Shown here: positions 26,396 to 40,705 of the stretch, one piece after another | Position numbering within the stretch: the stretch's first letter is position 1 | How the letters are laid out: every line of letters begins with the position of its first letter | Assembly (NCBI RefSeq): GCF_047495875.1 | Contig: NC_092460.1 | Location: 11,522,520 to 11,586,519 of the forward strand | Source: Pithys albifrons albifrons | Lineage: Eukaryota; Chordata; Aves; Passeriformes; Thamnophilidae | Direction: 5' to 3' | DNA length: 64,000 nucleotides | Program-made: the position numbers and the translations under genes | Notes under the pieces: generated by a model | What the model was told of the DNA's origin: nothing | What the model saw: the letters and a program-made list of their open reading frames with translations, nothing else | Database searches by the model: none

Positions 26396-27782
26396 AGCTA
26401 ATGCTGAAACCCATGGAGGAAAGCATAGCAAATTGAAATAAATGAGAGCAGAGGAAGAAAGGGGGAGGTTGGAAGAGGAGGTGAAGCATGAGCTCCCAGG
26501 GCTCTGTCACTTTGGCTGCCTCAGGGGCCAAAGGGTTAAAAAGGGGAGGGTGATGATGGGACCAGAGCTGAAGCAAAGCCTGGTCCTTGGCAATGGCGGG
26601 AGCTTTATCACCAGTGACATTCAGAGCACTTAGTGTTGATGGGGAACATTCAGACGATCAAATTAGGGTTGTTGTGGGACTGAAAGGGCATGTGTGTGTG
26701 TATGGGAAGAGCTATGTGTGGTGGCGAAGCAGCAGCCAGTCACTAGGAAGGGGATTGCAAAGATGAAGGTGCCGGTCTTGATACTGGCACCACAGCATTC
26801 ATGACTCCCCCTGTGCACCCTGGGAACAACTAGAGCAAACCTATCCTTCGGGCTTTTTGGAAAATGCCCACAGAAAGCACTGATTTGTCAACAAATCTTA
26901 GAGAAAAGGTGTTTGGGTAAGAAAGACAGACGTGAAGGTCCCAGGCATCCTCCTGTGTTTCCTGTAGGTGTGTTACTTCTGAGTTAATGATGGACTGCTT
27001 CTTTTTTTACTTCCCCTGTCTCTCTTGGAAATGCAAACATTGCTGTGAGGTGGGAGAGGTGGCTTCCCCTTCCCATTTGCTAGAGGAACAGATGGTACCA
27101 CAGATGATTTCTCCTTGCTTCCCTCTCTCTGTAAAAGATACATAGCACAGCTCTGACAATACCATTCCTTGGCAAAGATGTCCATGAAAAATATCTGGGA
27201 AATTCCTGGTACTATACTTTCATGCTTCTCTATCCTCTTTTTTCAATTTCTTTAATTCTGCTGATAATGACAAGGTGCATAGCTGCAGCTGTGTTTAGTT
27301 ACTCAGAAGACATATGCAGTGCTTGGCTGATACTGCCCATTTTCTGACCCCAGGGAAAACCCTGGGAAATGCTGCAGACGTGTCCTTCACTATGGCTCTC
27401 AGGAGCTCTGCCACCACCCGAGGGACAACATCCACCTTCCCTGGGGCTGGCAAAGCAAACCTTCAGGTCGATCAGTGGCTGAAATCCAGGATCGCCGTGG
27501 GGCTGCAGTGTATGTGCATATAGGTGATGGAGAGGACGAAAAGACCTTGCTGTCCTCCTTTCCCCAGTGGCTCTGCTTCCCCTGCTCCCAGTTATTCCCA
27601 TTTCTCCTTGAGCGAGACCAGTAGGGAGGAGGCCCATTAGCAGCAGCTCTGCTGCGATGTCTCTTTAAAGGAAGTGTCAGGAATAAAGATTTACCTGCAG
27701 GTTTAGGAAGACAATTATTGTACGTTAATTAAATACGAAATGACACTTAAGAGCATATCCATTGCCTTAACAGCAACTCTCT

Positions 27783-27885
27783 GTAATAATAATAATACTT
27801 AGCACTTACATAGCTCTCTCCATCTATACAGCGCTTCACAAACATTAACTAATGAATCCTCACAACCTCCATGTGAAGCTAAAGA
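27783..27885 (+). repeat. Ancient MIR/L3-like repeat fossil
   Basis: AT-repeat lead-in (aataataataat), then words typical of an old amniote MIR/L3-type tail: 'acttagcacttacatagc', 'cagcgcttcacaaacatta', 'aatcctcacaacc'. The order of the words matches the pattern I recall for this class. Such copies are often constrained in amniotes. The family assignment is from memory. Confidence 0.5.
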
Positions 27886-29771
27886 GGTTGCTGGCATGAT
27901 GGGGAGGGGGAAGTGGAGATGTATCAAGGGAATAACGTCTTCTTGGCCTGCTCCTGCTGCTTTTTAGGTTGCTGTGGTCTTCATTCTCCCTTCTTTTTGT
28001 GAGCCTTCCCCTTACTGTTCTTACTCCAGCAACATGCAGCAGGCAAGTCAGCAGTACAATGAGGCAGTACCTATGGCCACCAGTGGAGCAGGCACTGATG
28101 TTCTTCTGGCCCCCCGGGCTGGGCTCAGAGTTCCTGTGGCATGGAAACGAGTCCATAGCACCCAAAACTGCCTCCTGTCCCATTCCCTTCTCCTCAGGGC
28201 TCAGCAAGGGAGCCTGAGTGTGGGTTTGCTTGAACCTGGAGTGTTTTAAATGTGTCTGTGAAAAACAAGGCTCTGGCTTGGACATAAACATCTGTAAAAA
28301 TGCAGAAGTCTAGTACCATGACTGAAATTTCCTGGATTTTTGCAAATCACTTCAGTTAAAACCATCCCTTTCTTTCACTTCTTACTGGGTAAGCGAAGAA
28401 ACCTCTCCTGAGTCTATTTCAATTCCCCAGAATGGGATTTTTGAGCTGAAAGCCCAGGTCTTCCGGCCAACTGTGTAGGATTTGACTTTCTCCTGGCAGA
28501 TGTGCTTGCTTCATGCTCTCTGAGCTCCCTCGATGATGAGCCATCCTTTTAGACCACTATTTGATCCAGAGGGAATAACAGATGCTACACTAAGTCCATG
28601 TTTCCTAATATATTTACATTTTCCTCTCTACAAGTGCCTATGACTGTGCAATATCTTTGCTGGAAAAGTCAGAAGAGAAATAAGAAACAAACTTCATTCT
28701 CTATACAAAAAGAAGAAATGGACTTGACTCTGCAGAAATCCCTGAACCACCTATGTCCCCTCTGTTGACAGCACTCTCCTTCCTCCATCTCCCATGGCAG
28801 ACCTGGCTCTGCCTCTTCTCTGGCTGTTAGGTAGCAAAGTCCAGTTTTGTCTGTTTTTCCAGGGTTTTTACTTAGAAGCACTGAAAAGGCACTAGATTCA
28901 TGTCCATACCCTCCTTCACATCTGAGCTGTCAGCCTAATCAGGAGCCCATGGGAAGAAGGGAAGATATGAGAACTGCATCAGGGTTGTTAGGAGGAAACA
29001 AACTGATCACCCATCCCTTTTCAGGGAGTGGTTTTCTGCACAATCCACTTCCAGACTAATTTTTTCCAAGCTCATTCCTCTTAAAAAGGTAATAAATATT
29101 CAAAACATATTTGCTTAGATTGCTAGCTATACTCTAACAGCTTCAGCACCTACAAAGATGATGCCTGTGTGTATCCACTAAGCCGTTGTCAAACTGTTAC
29201 TGCTTGTAACATTTAGGGTTGGTTTGGAAGGAGGTCTCAAGGCTACACTCTACAAAACAGTCTGCATTGGCCAAGGGGGAAAAAAAGACAACATGACCTA
29301 AAAAATCTTGTCATCTTCAAAGCTCCCTTATTCTGCTCTTCTTTATTTATCATTGTAAGCCCACCAGATCCATTTCCGAGGCATCGAAGGTTGTTTTTGT
29401 CTTCCAGAAAGGTCTCAAGCAAACCTCTGCATTTGAAAACCATATTTTCAGGCAGTCCTGTCAACATCAGTGAATTCAGCTGTTTTCCTGGCTAACTTAC
29501 TGGTAGGCTTCTTGGGGTTGCATTTAGATATGAAAATGTTACATGATACTCTGTGCAATATCAAAGGTTACCTCCAATGTTAAACATTTGGATCTTTGTG
29601 CGCAGATCAGTTATCCTGGCTTTATGCATTGTAGAGCCCTTGATAAGCCAGGGGGAAAAAATATTTAGTGTGTGAGAGTCCAACCCAAAATATACAGCCC
29701 AATGGAAGCCAACCTCAAAAAATTTATTCATGCCTCAGTCTTTCCTGTCTCAAAAATTGTCTTCCCCTTGC

Positions 29772-29786
29772 TTTTTTTTTTTTTTT
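29772..29786. repeat. Homopolymer T15
   Basis: Fifteen consecutive T followed by tctga-type unique sequence. It is a possible reversed poly-A tail of an old retroposon, but no body is recognisable to its left. Confidence 0.9.
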
Positions 29787-32700
29787 CTGAAAATGCAACT
29801 CCTTACCTTTAGGCTTTTGCAATTCCAGGTGATACTAGTAATTCCGACACCTTCCTTCAGCCAGAGACAGGTGACAGGTCAGGTGTGTTAGAGCTCAGGT
29901 CTCCAACAGCAGGACCACTGCACTGTTGTTTCCTCATGAGTGGCTTCCATGTATGGAATGACTCTGTGGGACTCCCGCCATGCACACAGAGGAGAACTGC
30001 ATGGTGTGAACCTGCTTATTTGCACCTGTACAGCACAGGTAGCAAAGTGCACTGGATCCAATTCACCCAGGACTCATTCTTCAATCCCCAGGAGATTTCC
30101 CAAGGAGAAGAAGCCATTCTCTCACCACCATCCTAACACACATGTGGTCTGGAGCTGGGATCTTTCTCCTGCTTCACAAGTTAACAAATTGGCTGTTCCC
30201 TGAGAGCAGATAATTTCTTCTTAATGGTAGCCATCTCTCAGCACGTACTTTGGCTGCCAGCTTTTGAAGGTAATTGCATTGTTATTTAGGAAAGTCAAAG
30301 GTGCATTCTTCCAGAGAGGCTCTGGCTGTGAGCAGTCATGTGAAGGGCTGACCGGAGATGGCTTTGCATGCTCCTGTTACAGCAAGGGGTCTCTGCAGCC
30401 AGACTGGAGACAGGGATGGATGTACATCTCCCTCCCTACTTCACACTCTTTCCCTCCCCAGAGAAGAATGTGTAAGAAGACGCTTGCTGAAAAATAAAGA
30501 TGGGCATTCCAGTGCTGAAAATACACGACATAAAATGTTCCCTTTTCTGATAAGAAAGTGATGTCACAAATGACCTTATTAAAAAAAGGTAAAATGCTTG
30601 TTTACTTTAAACATTTGTTCAAAGAGAGTAAGGGGAAATGTGGCTTTAGGATATTTTTCTTTCTCCTTTCTCTTTCCTCCTAAATGAGATTGAAATACAG
30701 TTTCACATTTGCAAGGCCCAGTGCCCTTTCTGCCAAGAAATCCATTGACAGTACAATCAACAGACATGTTCTGGTTACAGGAATCAGGCATCAGTCAAAC
30801 GCTCGAAAGCCGGATCCAGCAAATGCAGCAGATAATAGTATTGAAAACAGCCAGTGGGGGAGATGAGAAAGTAATTGGAGTGTAGGTAAGAGCTGGTGTA
30901 AGCAGGATGGATCGGCATATTGCTGACACATGGAAGGGAGGAGGCAGAGGGGGGGAGCTAATGAGAGGGGTAATTCTAATGATAGAAGTAGTTCAATGTG
31001 TCAGGCTTTTGTTTTTTGAAGGCTGAGAGAAGGATTTATTTGTGCAAAGGCAACTCAGCCCATGGGACTTATACACCACCTACACCACAAGTCCTTCCAG
31101 AGCTGGTTCAGCCCTGGGATTCTGAAGGTAGATCCATAGTAAAAGGCTATATGGCATCAATGGGAGGACTGTGGGGCTAGACTGGCCCTGGAAGTGCTGG
31201 AGAGGTTGTGGTGGGGGTTTACAGGGAGACCAAAGGGAAGTGAAAAGACTCAGCAGCACAGGGTGAAAGGCCTTTATGGCAGCCTGGGGCAGCCAAGGCT
31301 ACAAACACCCTGAGGGGGACTCATCACCATGAGCAAAGCAGCACTGGTCTCTGCATGTTCAGAGGCTGCATCACTAAACACAGTCATTTCAATCTCCGCA
31401 AGCCCTAAAATCTGCTGATTTCATCCCAAATGTAAAAATTTAAAGAAGACAGGAGTGAAAATGAACAGAATAGGATTTGATTGTATGGACTATATATCCT
31501 AATTTATTCCAGAGCCCTTGCTAGTAAAATACCCAGACTCTGATTAGAGCGGTGAGTGAAATGAATTACTCACTTCCTATGGGTAACATGACGAGCAAAT
31601 TACCTGAATTTCTTGTAAATCTGTAACTCTCTTCTGGGACACAGCACTATGGAAATGGCAGAGAGGGGCTGTTGATCTCATACGCTGTGGTATGTACTCC
31701 CTCATACTGAGGCTTGGGTGGGTTCACCCTTCATACCTCACCCTGCCCTGTCTGGGTTAGTTTTGATATTTTGATTTTCCTTTTTAGGTTCACCTTCTCT
31801 GTCCCACTTCCCCAAGCACTTGGATCTGTTATCTTATCTGGCCCAGGAAGTACTCTTTTCAGGAGCTGCTCCATTGCAGGCTGTGCTGCGTTGAAGGTGG
31901 AGTGGAAAAGGGGGCAGTGGGACTGGCAGGAGAAGAATTGAACACTCTGTACAGACAGCACAAAATATTCCAAAGTAATTCAGATACAGCTTGAGCAAGT
32001 GATAAATGAGAGCAGCATGGCAGTGACAGGTCAATCAAATATTTATAGAACTTCATCCATTAGCATTGCAGCAGCAAAAAGAAAGCAATGAAGTCTGGGT
32101 GCTCCAAGACCTGCCAGGGGTACACATGCTGATCATCTTACCCAAAATCTACAGGCATGTGTAGATCTTCTGTCTTGTCCTACATGGGGCCAGGGTAGGC
32201 GAGGTGGTGGAAGAGCTAAACAGATGTTGGGATTATGCAGCACTCTGTTTTAGAATAAATTTCTTTGATCTCCTTGGGTGGATTAATGTATGTACGTACT
32301 GGTGAGGAGATACGTGTACCAAAATGATGGGAAAGCTGAGTGGTGTATGAGGTATATGCATAGGTGTGTACACACTGGGAAAGGGCATCAGGTTTTGCAA
32401 TTCTCTGGAAAAGCAGTTGCTACAATCAGTAAAATGCCAGAAAAGGTTAAACTACAACAGACAAGAAACCTTAAGGAGAGAACAGAGTGGAATTGGAAAG
32501 CCTATTTTTAGGATCATATGACATGATTTGATTAATATTTTAGGAAGCAGTTATCATATGCTAAGAAATGGAAGGATTATTAGTAGAAACCCAGTGTGCC
32601 TGTTTTCAGGGTTTTAACAAGGGAATCCCATCAAAATTTCTCCCTCCTCACCTTTGATCAAATCCATGAGCCAGGGACATGGAAAAGTGACACATGGATG

Positions 32701-34931
32701 CACTGTAAGGTGCAAAGGGCTGTGGAAAAATGATTCATTTGATTTCAGCAGTTAACTGGAAATGGCACAGTGCAGCTCACGCTGAGGCAGTGGCAGAAGC
32801 ACACTGCAGACATGCAGATGGAGCAGTGTTTAGCTGGGACCATCTCCACAGTGCTTCCAGACACACCCAAAGCTACAGGAGGCTGGTGACAAGAAGGAAT
32901 ACCCTGGTCTCCAAGGGGTTAAATAAATTCTTAATTTTAAGCATAGGAAGAATTGCACTGAAGTGCCTCTTTGACCTGCTGATGAGATCTATGTAACTGG
33001 GATCTGTGACATCCCGGTAACATAAAAGTGCATCCTGCATTCCTTTTTAGGGTTCACAGGGCCTTTCTCATTTCCTTTGGCAATTTGGGCTTCATTAGAT
33101 GTGGTCTACACATAAGAGCCAATGCTTAATCAGGTGCTGGATATGGGACTCCTGTGATACCCCATCTGATGCTTTTCACTAGAAGCTGAATTCCTGCAAA
33201 TACAGGAGGAATCTGGAAAGGAAACAAGCTTTTTCTTCATTCACTGTTCTCCTGAAAAAGTTTCATTCATCTGGCCTGGGAGCAGTAGGGGCACTGTGTG
33301 TTGGAAGCAACCAGTCAGGCAGGGGGATGAGACAGGGTCCAGCACTCACCAACAGCCCATTTGCTGAAAATTGATGATCCAAAGTTGCATGGGGAATTTG
33401 TATGAATGGAAGAAAAGACAGCCAGTAATTGGGATCGGTGGGTGAAGTGTCAGCAAACAGAAGAAAGGGATACTTTGGTGACAGTGATAAATGCTAGCAG
33501 CTTTGGGTCTCATCTGGAGGAACGAATTGGAGCAAAGACTTTGTAAGAGAAGGAAGGAATAAAAAGACAGTGTCTGATGGATGTTACAGAGGAAAAAGGC
33601 TCAGAAAACAAAAATTCAGTGGAGTGTTTTTAGGCAGATGATCAGAGGCAAGTCACCAGGGTCATTCCCCAAGGCTGAGTGGGTCATAATTTTTACACCC
33701 CCAGCCTTGTGCTTGGTGGTACATGGAGTCACTGGGCACCAGACCCTGCAGGGTGGGGTTCCCCTGCACTGGGCAGCACACATGCAGCTGCAAAGCCCTT
33801 GGGAGAAGCCATGGGGTGCACAAGCTCTGTGTTCACTGCTGGGCATGAGGGCTGGGGGGACAGGGTAGCTCTACAAGCAGAGGTTCTCAGCAGGCACTCT
33901 GGGCTGGCTGCTCAGAATGGGTTTATTTTTGCCAGCCAGCTTGGCAGGTATTTCTCAGGGAGGAATTTGCCTACAAACCAAGTATGTGCAATAACAAGTT
34001 GCCATTTCCAGAGTCATTTCTCTGACCCTCACCAGCATTTCAAAACACGTCTCAAATGCAATTGGCACCTCTACACTGCCAATTTTAGAAACGTTTTGCT
34101 TTGGAGGAAGGACTGGAGCACAGAGGTGATTATCCCTCCCCTCCTGGCAGCTTCAGGAGTCGTGCAGCTTGCAGGGAATGTCAGAGATGAACAGCATGTA
34201 AAAGAGCTCCAGTAAATGCTCTTTCCCAGAGCACTGGGACATGCCTCTGTCCTCCTCCTTGAGACTGTAGAGCTTCTTTGCCTCTTACAAGAGAAAAGGT
34301 CCTAGCTGAGGTAGGTCAGACATCCATCTAACATGCCCAAAGACAGCAGCAGCAGCGACAGAGAGAGGGACTGATTCCACTGCCAGCAGAACAGGCAGGA
34401 AGCCGGTGGAGTCAATGGGAGTCGATGTTTACTTCTGTTTCACTGCCTCGCATGGACACTGATAAATGTTATGAATTTTAAAAATTGAGATTCACATTAG
34501 TTTCCTTTAAGTCATTTTAGATTTTCTGCTGAGCTTTATTAAGTGGCTTTTAAAAGCAGTTTAGCCTCTACAGCTCTCACTGCAACAGCCCTGCCTCCCA
34601 GGCTGTCTCACACCAGGAATAAAACAAAGCCCTGAGTGCTTGTAGGAAAGCAGGAGGGCACTAGGGATGGAGCAGCTGAGTCCATTGGAGTGGGAGCACC
34701 TTGGCGGAGCAGGGAGATGGTGCAAGGAGGTGTCAGCTGTGCCTCAGAGCCAGTTTGGGCAAAGGTGGCAGATCCTTTCAGAGGGTTGTGTCATGAGGCA
34801 TCATGCAAAGCTGAAGAACCAGAGATATTTCTGGTCCTTTCAAATACAGTTAGAAGAATATTAATGCACAGGTTGAGTTTTCTCTTTCCTGCAGGACCTA
34901 CGGATAGATATGTCTAGGCATTTTCCAGCAA

Positions 34932-35075
34932 CAGATCTTGGGCTGAACTCCTGCATATTAGTGTAAATCAGGATTACCTCCAGGGGCTGACCTCAGCACC
35001 CTCCTGATTTTTAAGGCCTGATCCAGTTTACCCTGAAGTCAGTGAGAAAAACTGTTCTTGGATCAGTCTCTAAAT
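34932..35075. repeat. Ancient amniote interspersed repeat fossil (tentative)
   Basis: Words such as 'attagtgtaaatcaggatta', 'ggcctgatcca', 'cctgaagtcagtgag' and 'cttggatcag' occur in one short stretch. They recall an old repeat class shared by turtles, crocodilians and birds that carries near-palindromic 'gatcca...tgaagtca' cores. The copy is diverged and the family is not certain. Confidence 0.35.
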
Positions 35076-38000
35076 GCCTTGTTTTAATATCCATAAGATG
35101 CAGTAAAAAATTTTGCATCTCTTGAGTTCCATCCTAAACTCTGCCTACCACCTGCCATTTAATTTTTCATGACACAATTATCATTTTTAATAATGCCACT
35201 GCATTTGCTTGACTAAAGAGCCTCTGGAGACCCTGTCTGAATGAAAAGCTTCCCCATCTCCTCTTCTCCATGCCTGCAGGTGTATCTGTATCATAGCAAG
35301 TCTTTCCTAAATGTCTCTTCGAAGACACTCACAGCTTTGTCTCCTCTAATCTAGATGCACTTTTAACATCACTAAATAATTATGCAGTTACACAGTAAAC
35401 TGGTGGTGGGAGATATGCAAGTGGCAATTCTCTGTTTTGGTAGCTAAAACCAGTAATCCTGCCTCAACTCTCCCTGATTGACTGAAAACAGAAGCAGGGG
35501 GAGAGCAGGCTCAGAATGGACAGAAAAGTAATGCTGATTTATGGGAGACAAACGTCTGAGATAGTGATTTACTTCCCTGGGATTTTTCTGAGAGATGTCA
35601 CCACACATCTGCAGGACTCGGACCAGGAGAGATAAAAGCCTGAGTTTCTACAAGCAACCAATTGCGACCAAGTGTTCTGGAGTAGGGGTGTGCTCCAGGG
35701 ACATAACTCTCTTTCCCTATTGGCAAATTCACTTTTTTACGATTGATTATAACAGGAAGGGAGAGATGGAAAACTCATGTAATTCCCTGTCCTTGGTGTT
35801 GTGGCCTGGGGGAAGTCGGTGCTATCTAATCTAATAAGGATGCAGTGCAGCCCGGATTACCTGGGCTCTGCTCTTATCCTTTGTGAGTCATGTCTAAATG
35901 AATAGTACAGAAAGGAATGAAAAGAAAAAGAAAAAAAGGAAAACAACAAAAAAACCACTCAGCTGATTTTTCTACTTTCTTTTGAATGGCAACTGACTTT
36001 CTGTCAGGGCTCTCACGCCACTTTTGGAGGGAGGTTACCTAGGAGGAATGTGAGAAGATTAAACTGCTGTCTTTACATCAGGACAGGCTCCTGCTTTGCT
36101 CAGGCAGGATTTGGTACAGGGGTGACATGAGCTGGGGATCAGCAAGGTAGGCTGAGAGCAGGTTTGCAGCAGGCAGATGCCCTGCCCATGCTGAAGCCAT
36201 ATGACGGCCAATATATCACTTTAAAAGAATCTTCCCAACCCATTGTGTACACATGCTGTTCCTGGTGGAGTGTCACACAGGAATGTGACAGTGCTGTGAC
36301 GCTCATTGCTTTAAGCTAAACCAGGCCTGGCATACACCTCTCACTAAGCTTAGCAAGTATAAGAATTGGCCAAAGCTGGAGGGTGTCCCAAGGGCCAGGC
36401 TGGGTACAACAATGCCAACCTTCACCCTGCTTTTCACCTTCTACTGCACAGCATGTTTCCTCAGAGCCCATGTCTCTTGCGATAGAAGTGTGTTGACTGC
36501 AAATGTAGGCTGACATGACAGGCAGCAGTGGCAGGTGGGAAATGGATGTATTGCATCCCAAGATGATGCATCTTCCCATTCAAATCAGCTCATCAGTGCA
36601 GATAGTCTTACATTTCCAGAGAACACTATTTATATGGCATATTTTATTCAGATGGCATCTGAAACTTATTTTTTATTGAATTTAATTTTAATTAATTGTG
36701 CTGCCAAGGGTGAGTTGAAACGGCCTCTGTTTTTAATTTTTTGCTCCCCAGAGTAGGTGTCCTTAAACTCCTTCCTATAATGATATGGTTGTAGCTTGCA
36801 AAAAGACAATCTGTATTTATTATTCTGCCTCTTCCCTTGTCCCTTCTAATCCTAGAGAGAACATTGCAAGGACTGCTGGTGAGAAAATTAGTTAAGTGAA
36901 CTGTATACTATATTCTCTTTTTGTATCACTTCTTATTAGGGAAAAAAAGATAATATAGTTTCCTCTCTCCCCTCCACTTACCCTGTATTTCATCCAGAGC
37001 TCACATAAGGAGCATTTCAACAGACTACTGCAGACTGCTTGCAAAATGACACAAAACTCAAAGCCCTTAGGATAGCTCTTGACTTTAGTGGAAAGTGCAA
37101 CAAGTAGTATCATATGTGTGGAAGAAGATGGTGGTGAGATCTGCTACCAATGGCACAAGCGCTAAAGAAGGAAGCCTGTCGAGGTCATTTCTGCACTACA
37201 CAAGCAGCTGTCTGTCCCCTGTCTCATATTTGAGTGCTGCCTCTGTGTCAGTATCTCAGGTTTTTGAAACACACCACCATCCTTTCCCTTTGGGTCCAAA
37301 TGATCAAACTCCTCTAGCTGCACATGCTCGATTTGGTGTGTCTCAGAGCAGAGTAGTGCTGCAGCAGTGTGCTCACCCATGCAGATAGCTCATGTATTCA
37401 AGAAAACCCCAAGGAAAAGATACTTTCCACCAGCTGCAGCCTGGCAACAGAAGGTTGCCCACTCCAGGTGGTCCATGCATGATATTTGGAGATCAAAAAC
37501 ATGAGAAGACTGCAAATGGGGGCACATACAACATAGCTGAACTCTTTAGCAAAGTATGGGCAAAACACCCTACAGCCTGGTTAAAAATATTGTCAAAATT
37601 AAACTAGATTTGTAGTGTATAGAAAGCCAGAAATATCCTTGTAAAACATTATTGCTATACAGTTAATAGTGGATTTTGCTTGTCATATGGACCAGTTAAA
37701 GGAAGGAATTTTCCCAAACTGAGTCAATTTATTGCACAGGGCCAATTTTGAACAAATATCTGACAAAGGAATAGACGAGCCTGTTATGAGAATAAAGTCC
37801 CAGAGAACTAAAAGGACAGTCCCAAGGAAGGCCAATTTGATGAAAATGGAGAGCTATTAAATGAAGATACTCCTTGTACTCCAAATCCAAATATATCTCA
37901 TGCAAGAGCAGAGCTTTCTAAAACAAATCCCTGTGATAGATGAAGGATTTAGGCACAGCCAGGTTGTCTGTTTAATGAATTCCCTGCATTTACCCCACCA

Positions 38001-40705
38001 AAGGAGGAAGACCCAAACACTGTTGTTCAGAACCTTTTTCATGTGGATTAGAGCAGCCACAAATGACATAAGACTAATTTTGCCTTGTTTTCCTCCTTCA
38101 CAGCTCATCTGTCCTACTTTTTACTTTTAAAGGAATGCGTAATTCAAAAAACCCTCCAATATTTATGGATGCTCTGGTCCTTTTAGGCTCACTGACTCTG
38201 TGTGAGCCAGAAGCCTAATTACATATTTTAGACACATATGTAATTCTCTGAATGTAGCAAGAAAGCCTTGACTTGGAGGTGAGAAACATGGCTCTAAATG
38301 AAGTTAATGCCCTTTCCTGTACCAGGCCACATCCTACCATGAAGGGACCTTTTCATCTGGAGATCCAGCCCCTTTCTGCTTCACTCCTGTGTTAAGCCTG
38401 GCCTGTTGACAGGAGCTTTATGAACTGGTGGAAAAAGAAGGCTTAGTGGATTATCTGATACACTAGGGGAAAAAGGGGATGTCATTTAGACTGAATGGGG
38501 TGTCAGCCACCTTTTAGAGGGTAACAAGCTGAAATCCCAATTTTCAGTAATTTCTTTCTTTGATTTTATTTTGAAAGTGGATAGTGAAACACTGCACATG
38601 GAGCTGACCTCTGCTCACAATAAACACCCAGCCTGATGGCTAATCCTAAGCAGTTTGTAAGGAACAAGAGTCAGAGGCAATTTTTTAGGTTTTATTTAAT
38701 GAACTGATCCGTCTGGAAGTTGAAAGAGAAGCACTTTTATCTGAAAACAAAATTGAAGCCCTCTGTGTCTCTGTCTCTAGAAGCAGCCACAAGATGACGC
38801 TGGGTGCTTGTACCCAGCCCTGCTCCCAGAGCTGCCCCTCCAGCTGGGCTGTGCAAAAGACACTCCAGATGTGATGTGGCCTGATAGCCACAGCAAACAC
38901 TGAAATCCCAAATCAAAAAGTCTCCATGAGGAGCCAGTATTGTGCAGCCCAGACTTCCGCAGAATTTTCTGTTACAAAGAGATGCCCTACAGCTCATCAC
39001 CCTGCAATGGTGGGAGACTGATGTCCCACCAGGGTTCACTGACCCAGGAGCTCCAGGAAGGAAAGATTGCCTTATTGCTTGATGATTATCAAATCCCTGC
39101 CCTCCAGGAACCACATCTCTTGTAGTGACCTCCTGGAAGGATACAAACTGCTCCAGAAGGGTTAGGTTTCCCTTAGCTTCTCTGTCTTAAAAGCTCTCTG
39201 TGTATCCCTTTGATAGATCCCTTTGTCTTAACTGGCTTTAAATGCCTGGTTTTGGCTCCTGAGTCTCACCCCAAGAATCAATGATGAATAAATGAATTTC
39301 CCCTCAGGATTCATGGAATCAAAATGCATTGGGGAACCTACTGGGCTAAGTCCAAATCCAGCTCAGATTTGCCTTAGGAGCAAACCTAGGCTGTCTGTCT
39401 TCATCCTTGACCTTGTTTTCTTTCCCTTGGCACTTAACAATCCTCTTTTCCAGACTAAATAGCACAAGAGGTGCCTGTACTGGGTGTTAGCAACCATCCA
39501 AGTGAAGAGTTACTTTAAATCCAGACTGAGTTTTTGACTTCTCCTCCTGTTCTCCTGAGCCACCAGCTATGGAAATTTTTCATCTCTGATAAAGCAGATT
39601 AGCTGCTGGAAATGTCAGAGAGAGGCTACAGATGGCTGCACTGTGGGGAAATATTTCTTTGCTAGCCCTGGAAGCTGCTGAACACTGGACCCCAGGAGAG
39701 ATGCTCCACAGTCCATTGCATAAAGTGACTTGGCCTGTGATGCTGTTAATGCAGAAACACCCCAATGTGCTCTGTTCAGTGAAGTTCTCTGAGAGCAGCA
39801 AGTCAAACCTACAGACAGCTCAATGGAGAGGAGGCGGGGCAGGCTTTTCTCTTTTTCCTACTTCCATTTCTTTTTCTTTAATTTTGGTAATGGATCAGAG
39901 TCAAATGAACAACATCTGGCAATTAGCACATCCCTTTCCTAACTCCGGTCTGCCACTAAGTTCTAAGTGTTTGCCTTTATTTTTAAATCGGTGGCTGTCA
40001 GAGTGAATTAAATGGTGCCTAAAGAAGCACGCAGACATTATAATTAAAGGCACGCCAACCTTGACAGGTAGCTGTGAGTGGAGTTCAGAATTTCAACTTT
40101 TCATGGGAAAAGGGGCCGTTGGCATGCGCGCGTGCTCTTAAACTCCATGTGTTTCCCCCAGCTGATCTATCCCCAGGTGCTTTTTATACACCCATACTTG
40201 CAATTAATTGTCTCTTTGTCTGCTCCATTTCAGCAGCCATCCAGCCCAGTATTGCAAGAAGAAGTACACTTTAAAGCTAGGAATAAAACTGGAATCCATT
40301 AGCTGTGATTGCATGTGCTTCTGTGGGACTTTGCTGTTAACAAGGATAGAAATGATATAATGGAAAACAGAACAGGGAGCATAAACCTGCTGATACATGG
40401 AGCATCCTGAAATCATTTAGTCTGTAAACCTAGTGCCTTCTAGCTAGGAATGAAATGCCTGGTGCTTTGGGCACTTTTCTGCTAGGCTATATTATTATAA
40501 TCATGGTCTTCCCCAAACTCATTCTGCTCCTTCTGATTAAAATAAGGTCAAATCTTCCTCCTTACAGTATTGACCCACCTGAAACACAAACTCAGCTGAC
40601 TCTTTTAGAGAATAAAAGGAGCATGGAAGCTGGGTTCATCAGCTACCTGCTCAGCTTTGAATGGAGTGCTGAATGGAGGACAAACATCACATTAAAAGTA
40701 GCTAG

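Larger units (their letters stand above)
15082..40705. other. Gene-poor interval, no supported gene
   Basis: This long stretch has no exon chain or protein domain that I recognise. Notable contents are (TG)16 at 17220-17251, homopolymer tracts at 22304-22316 and 29772-29786, a (CA)8 at 23204-23219 and a 45-base pure pyrimidine run at 26351-26395. Ancient repeat fossils lie near 27783-27885 and 34932-35075, and a cluster of TAATTA-type sites at 19778-19900. Longer open frames such as 33679-34215 and 20342-20716 have no recognisable domain, no splice logic and competing frames on both strands. The region could be a gene desert or a giant intron. Confidence 0.6.

Noticed and set aside
26345..26450. 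Exon after the pyrimidine tract
   Set aside because: The AG after the tract is followed by no sensible donor with coding continuity.
33679..34215. 178-residue plus-strand open frame
   Set aside because: It overlaps another open frame on the same strand and one on the other, with random-looking composition and no known motif.
38737..39114. 125-residue minus-strand open frame
   Set aside because: No similarity recognised and no splice or promoter logic nearby.
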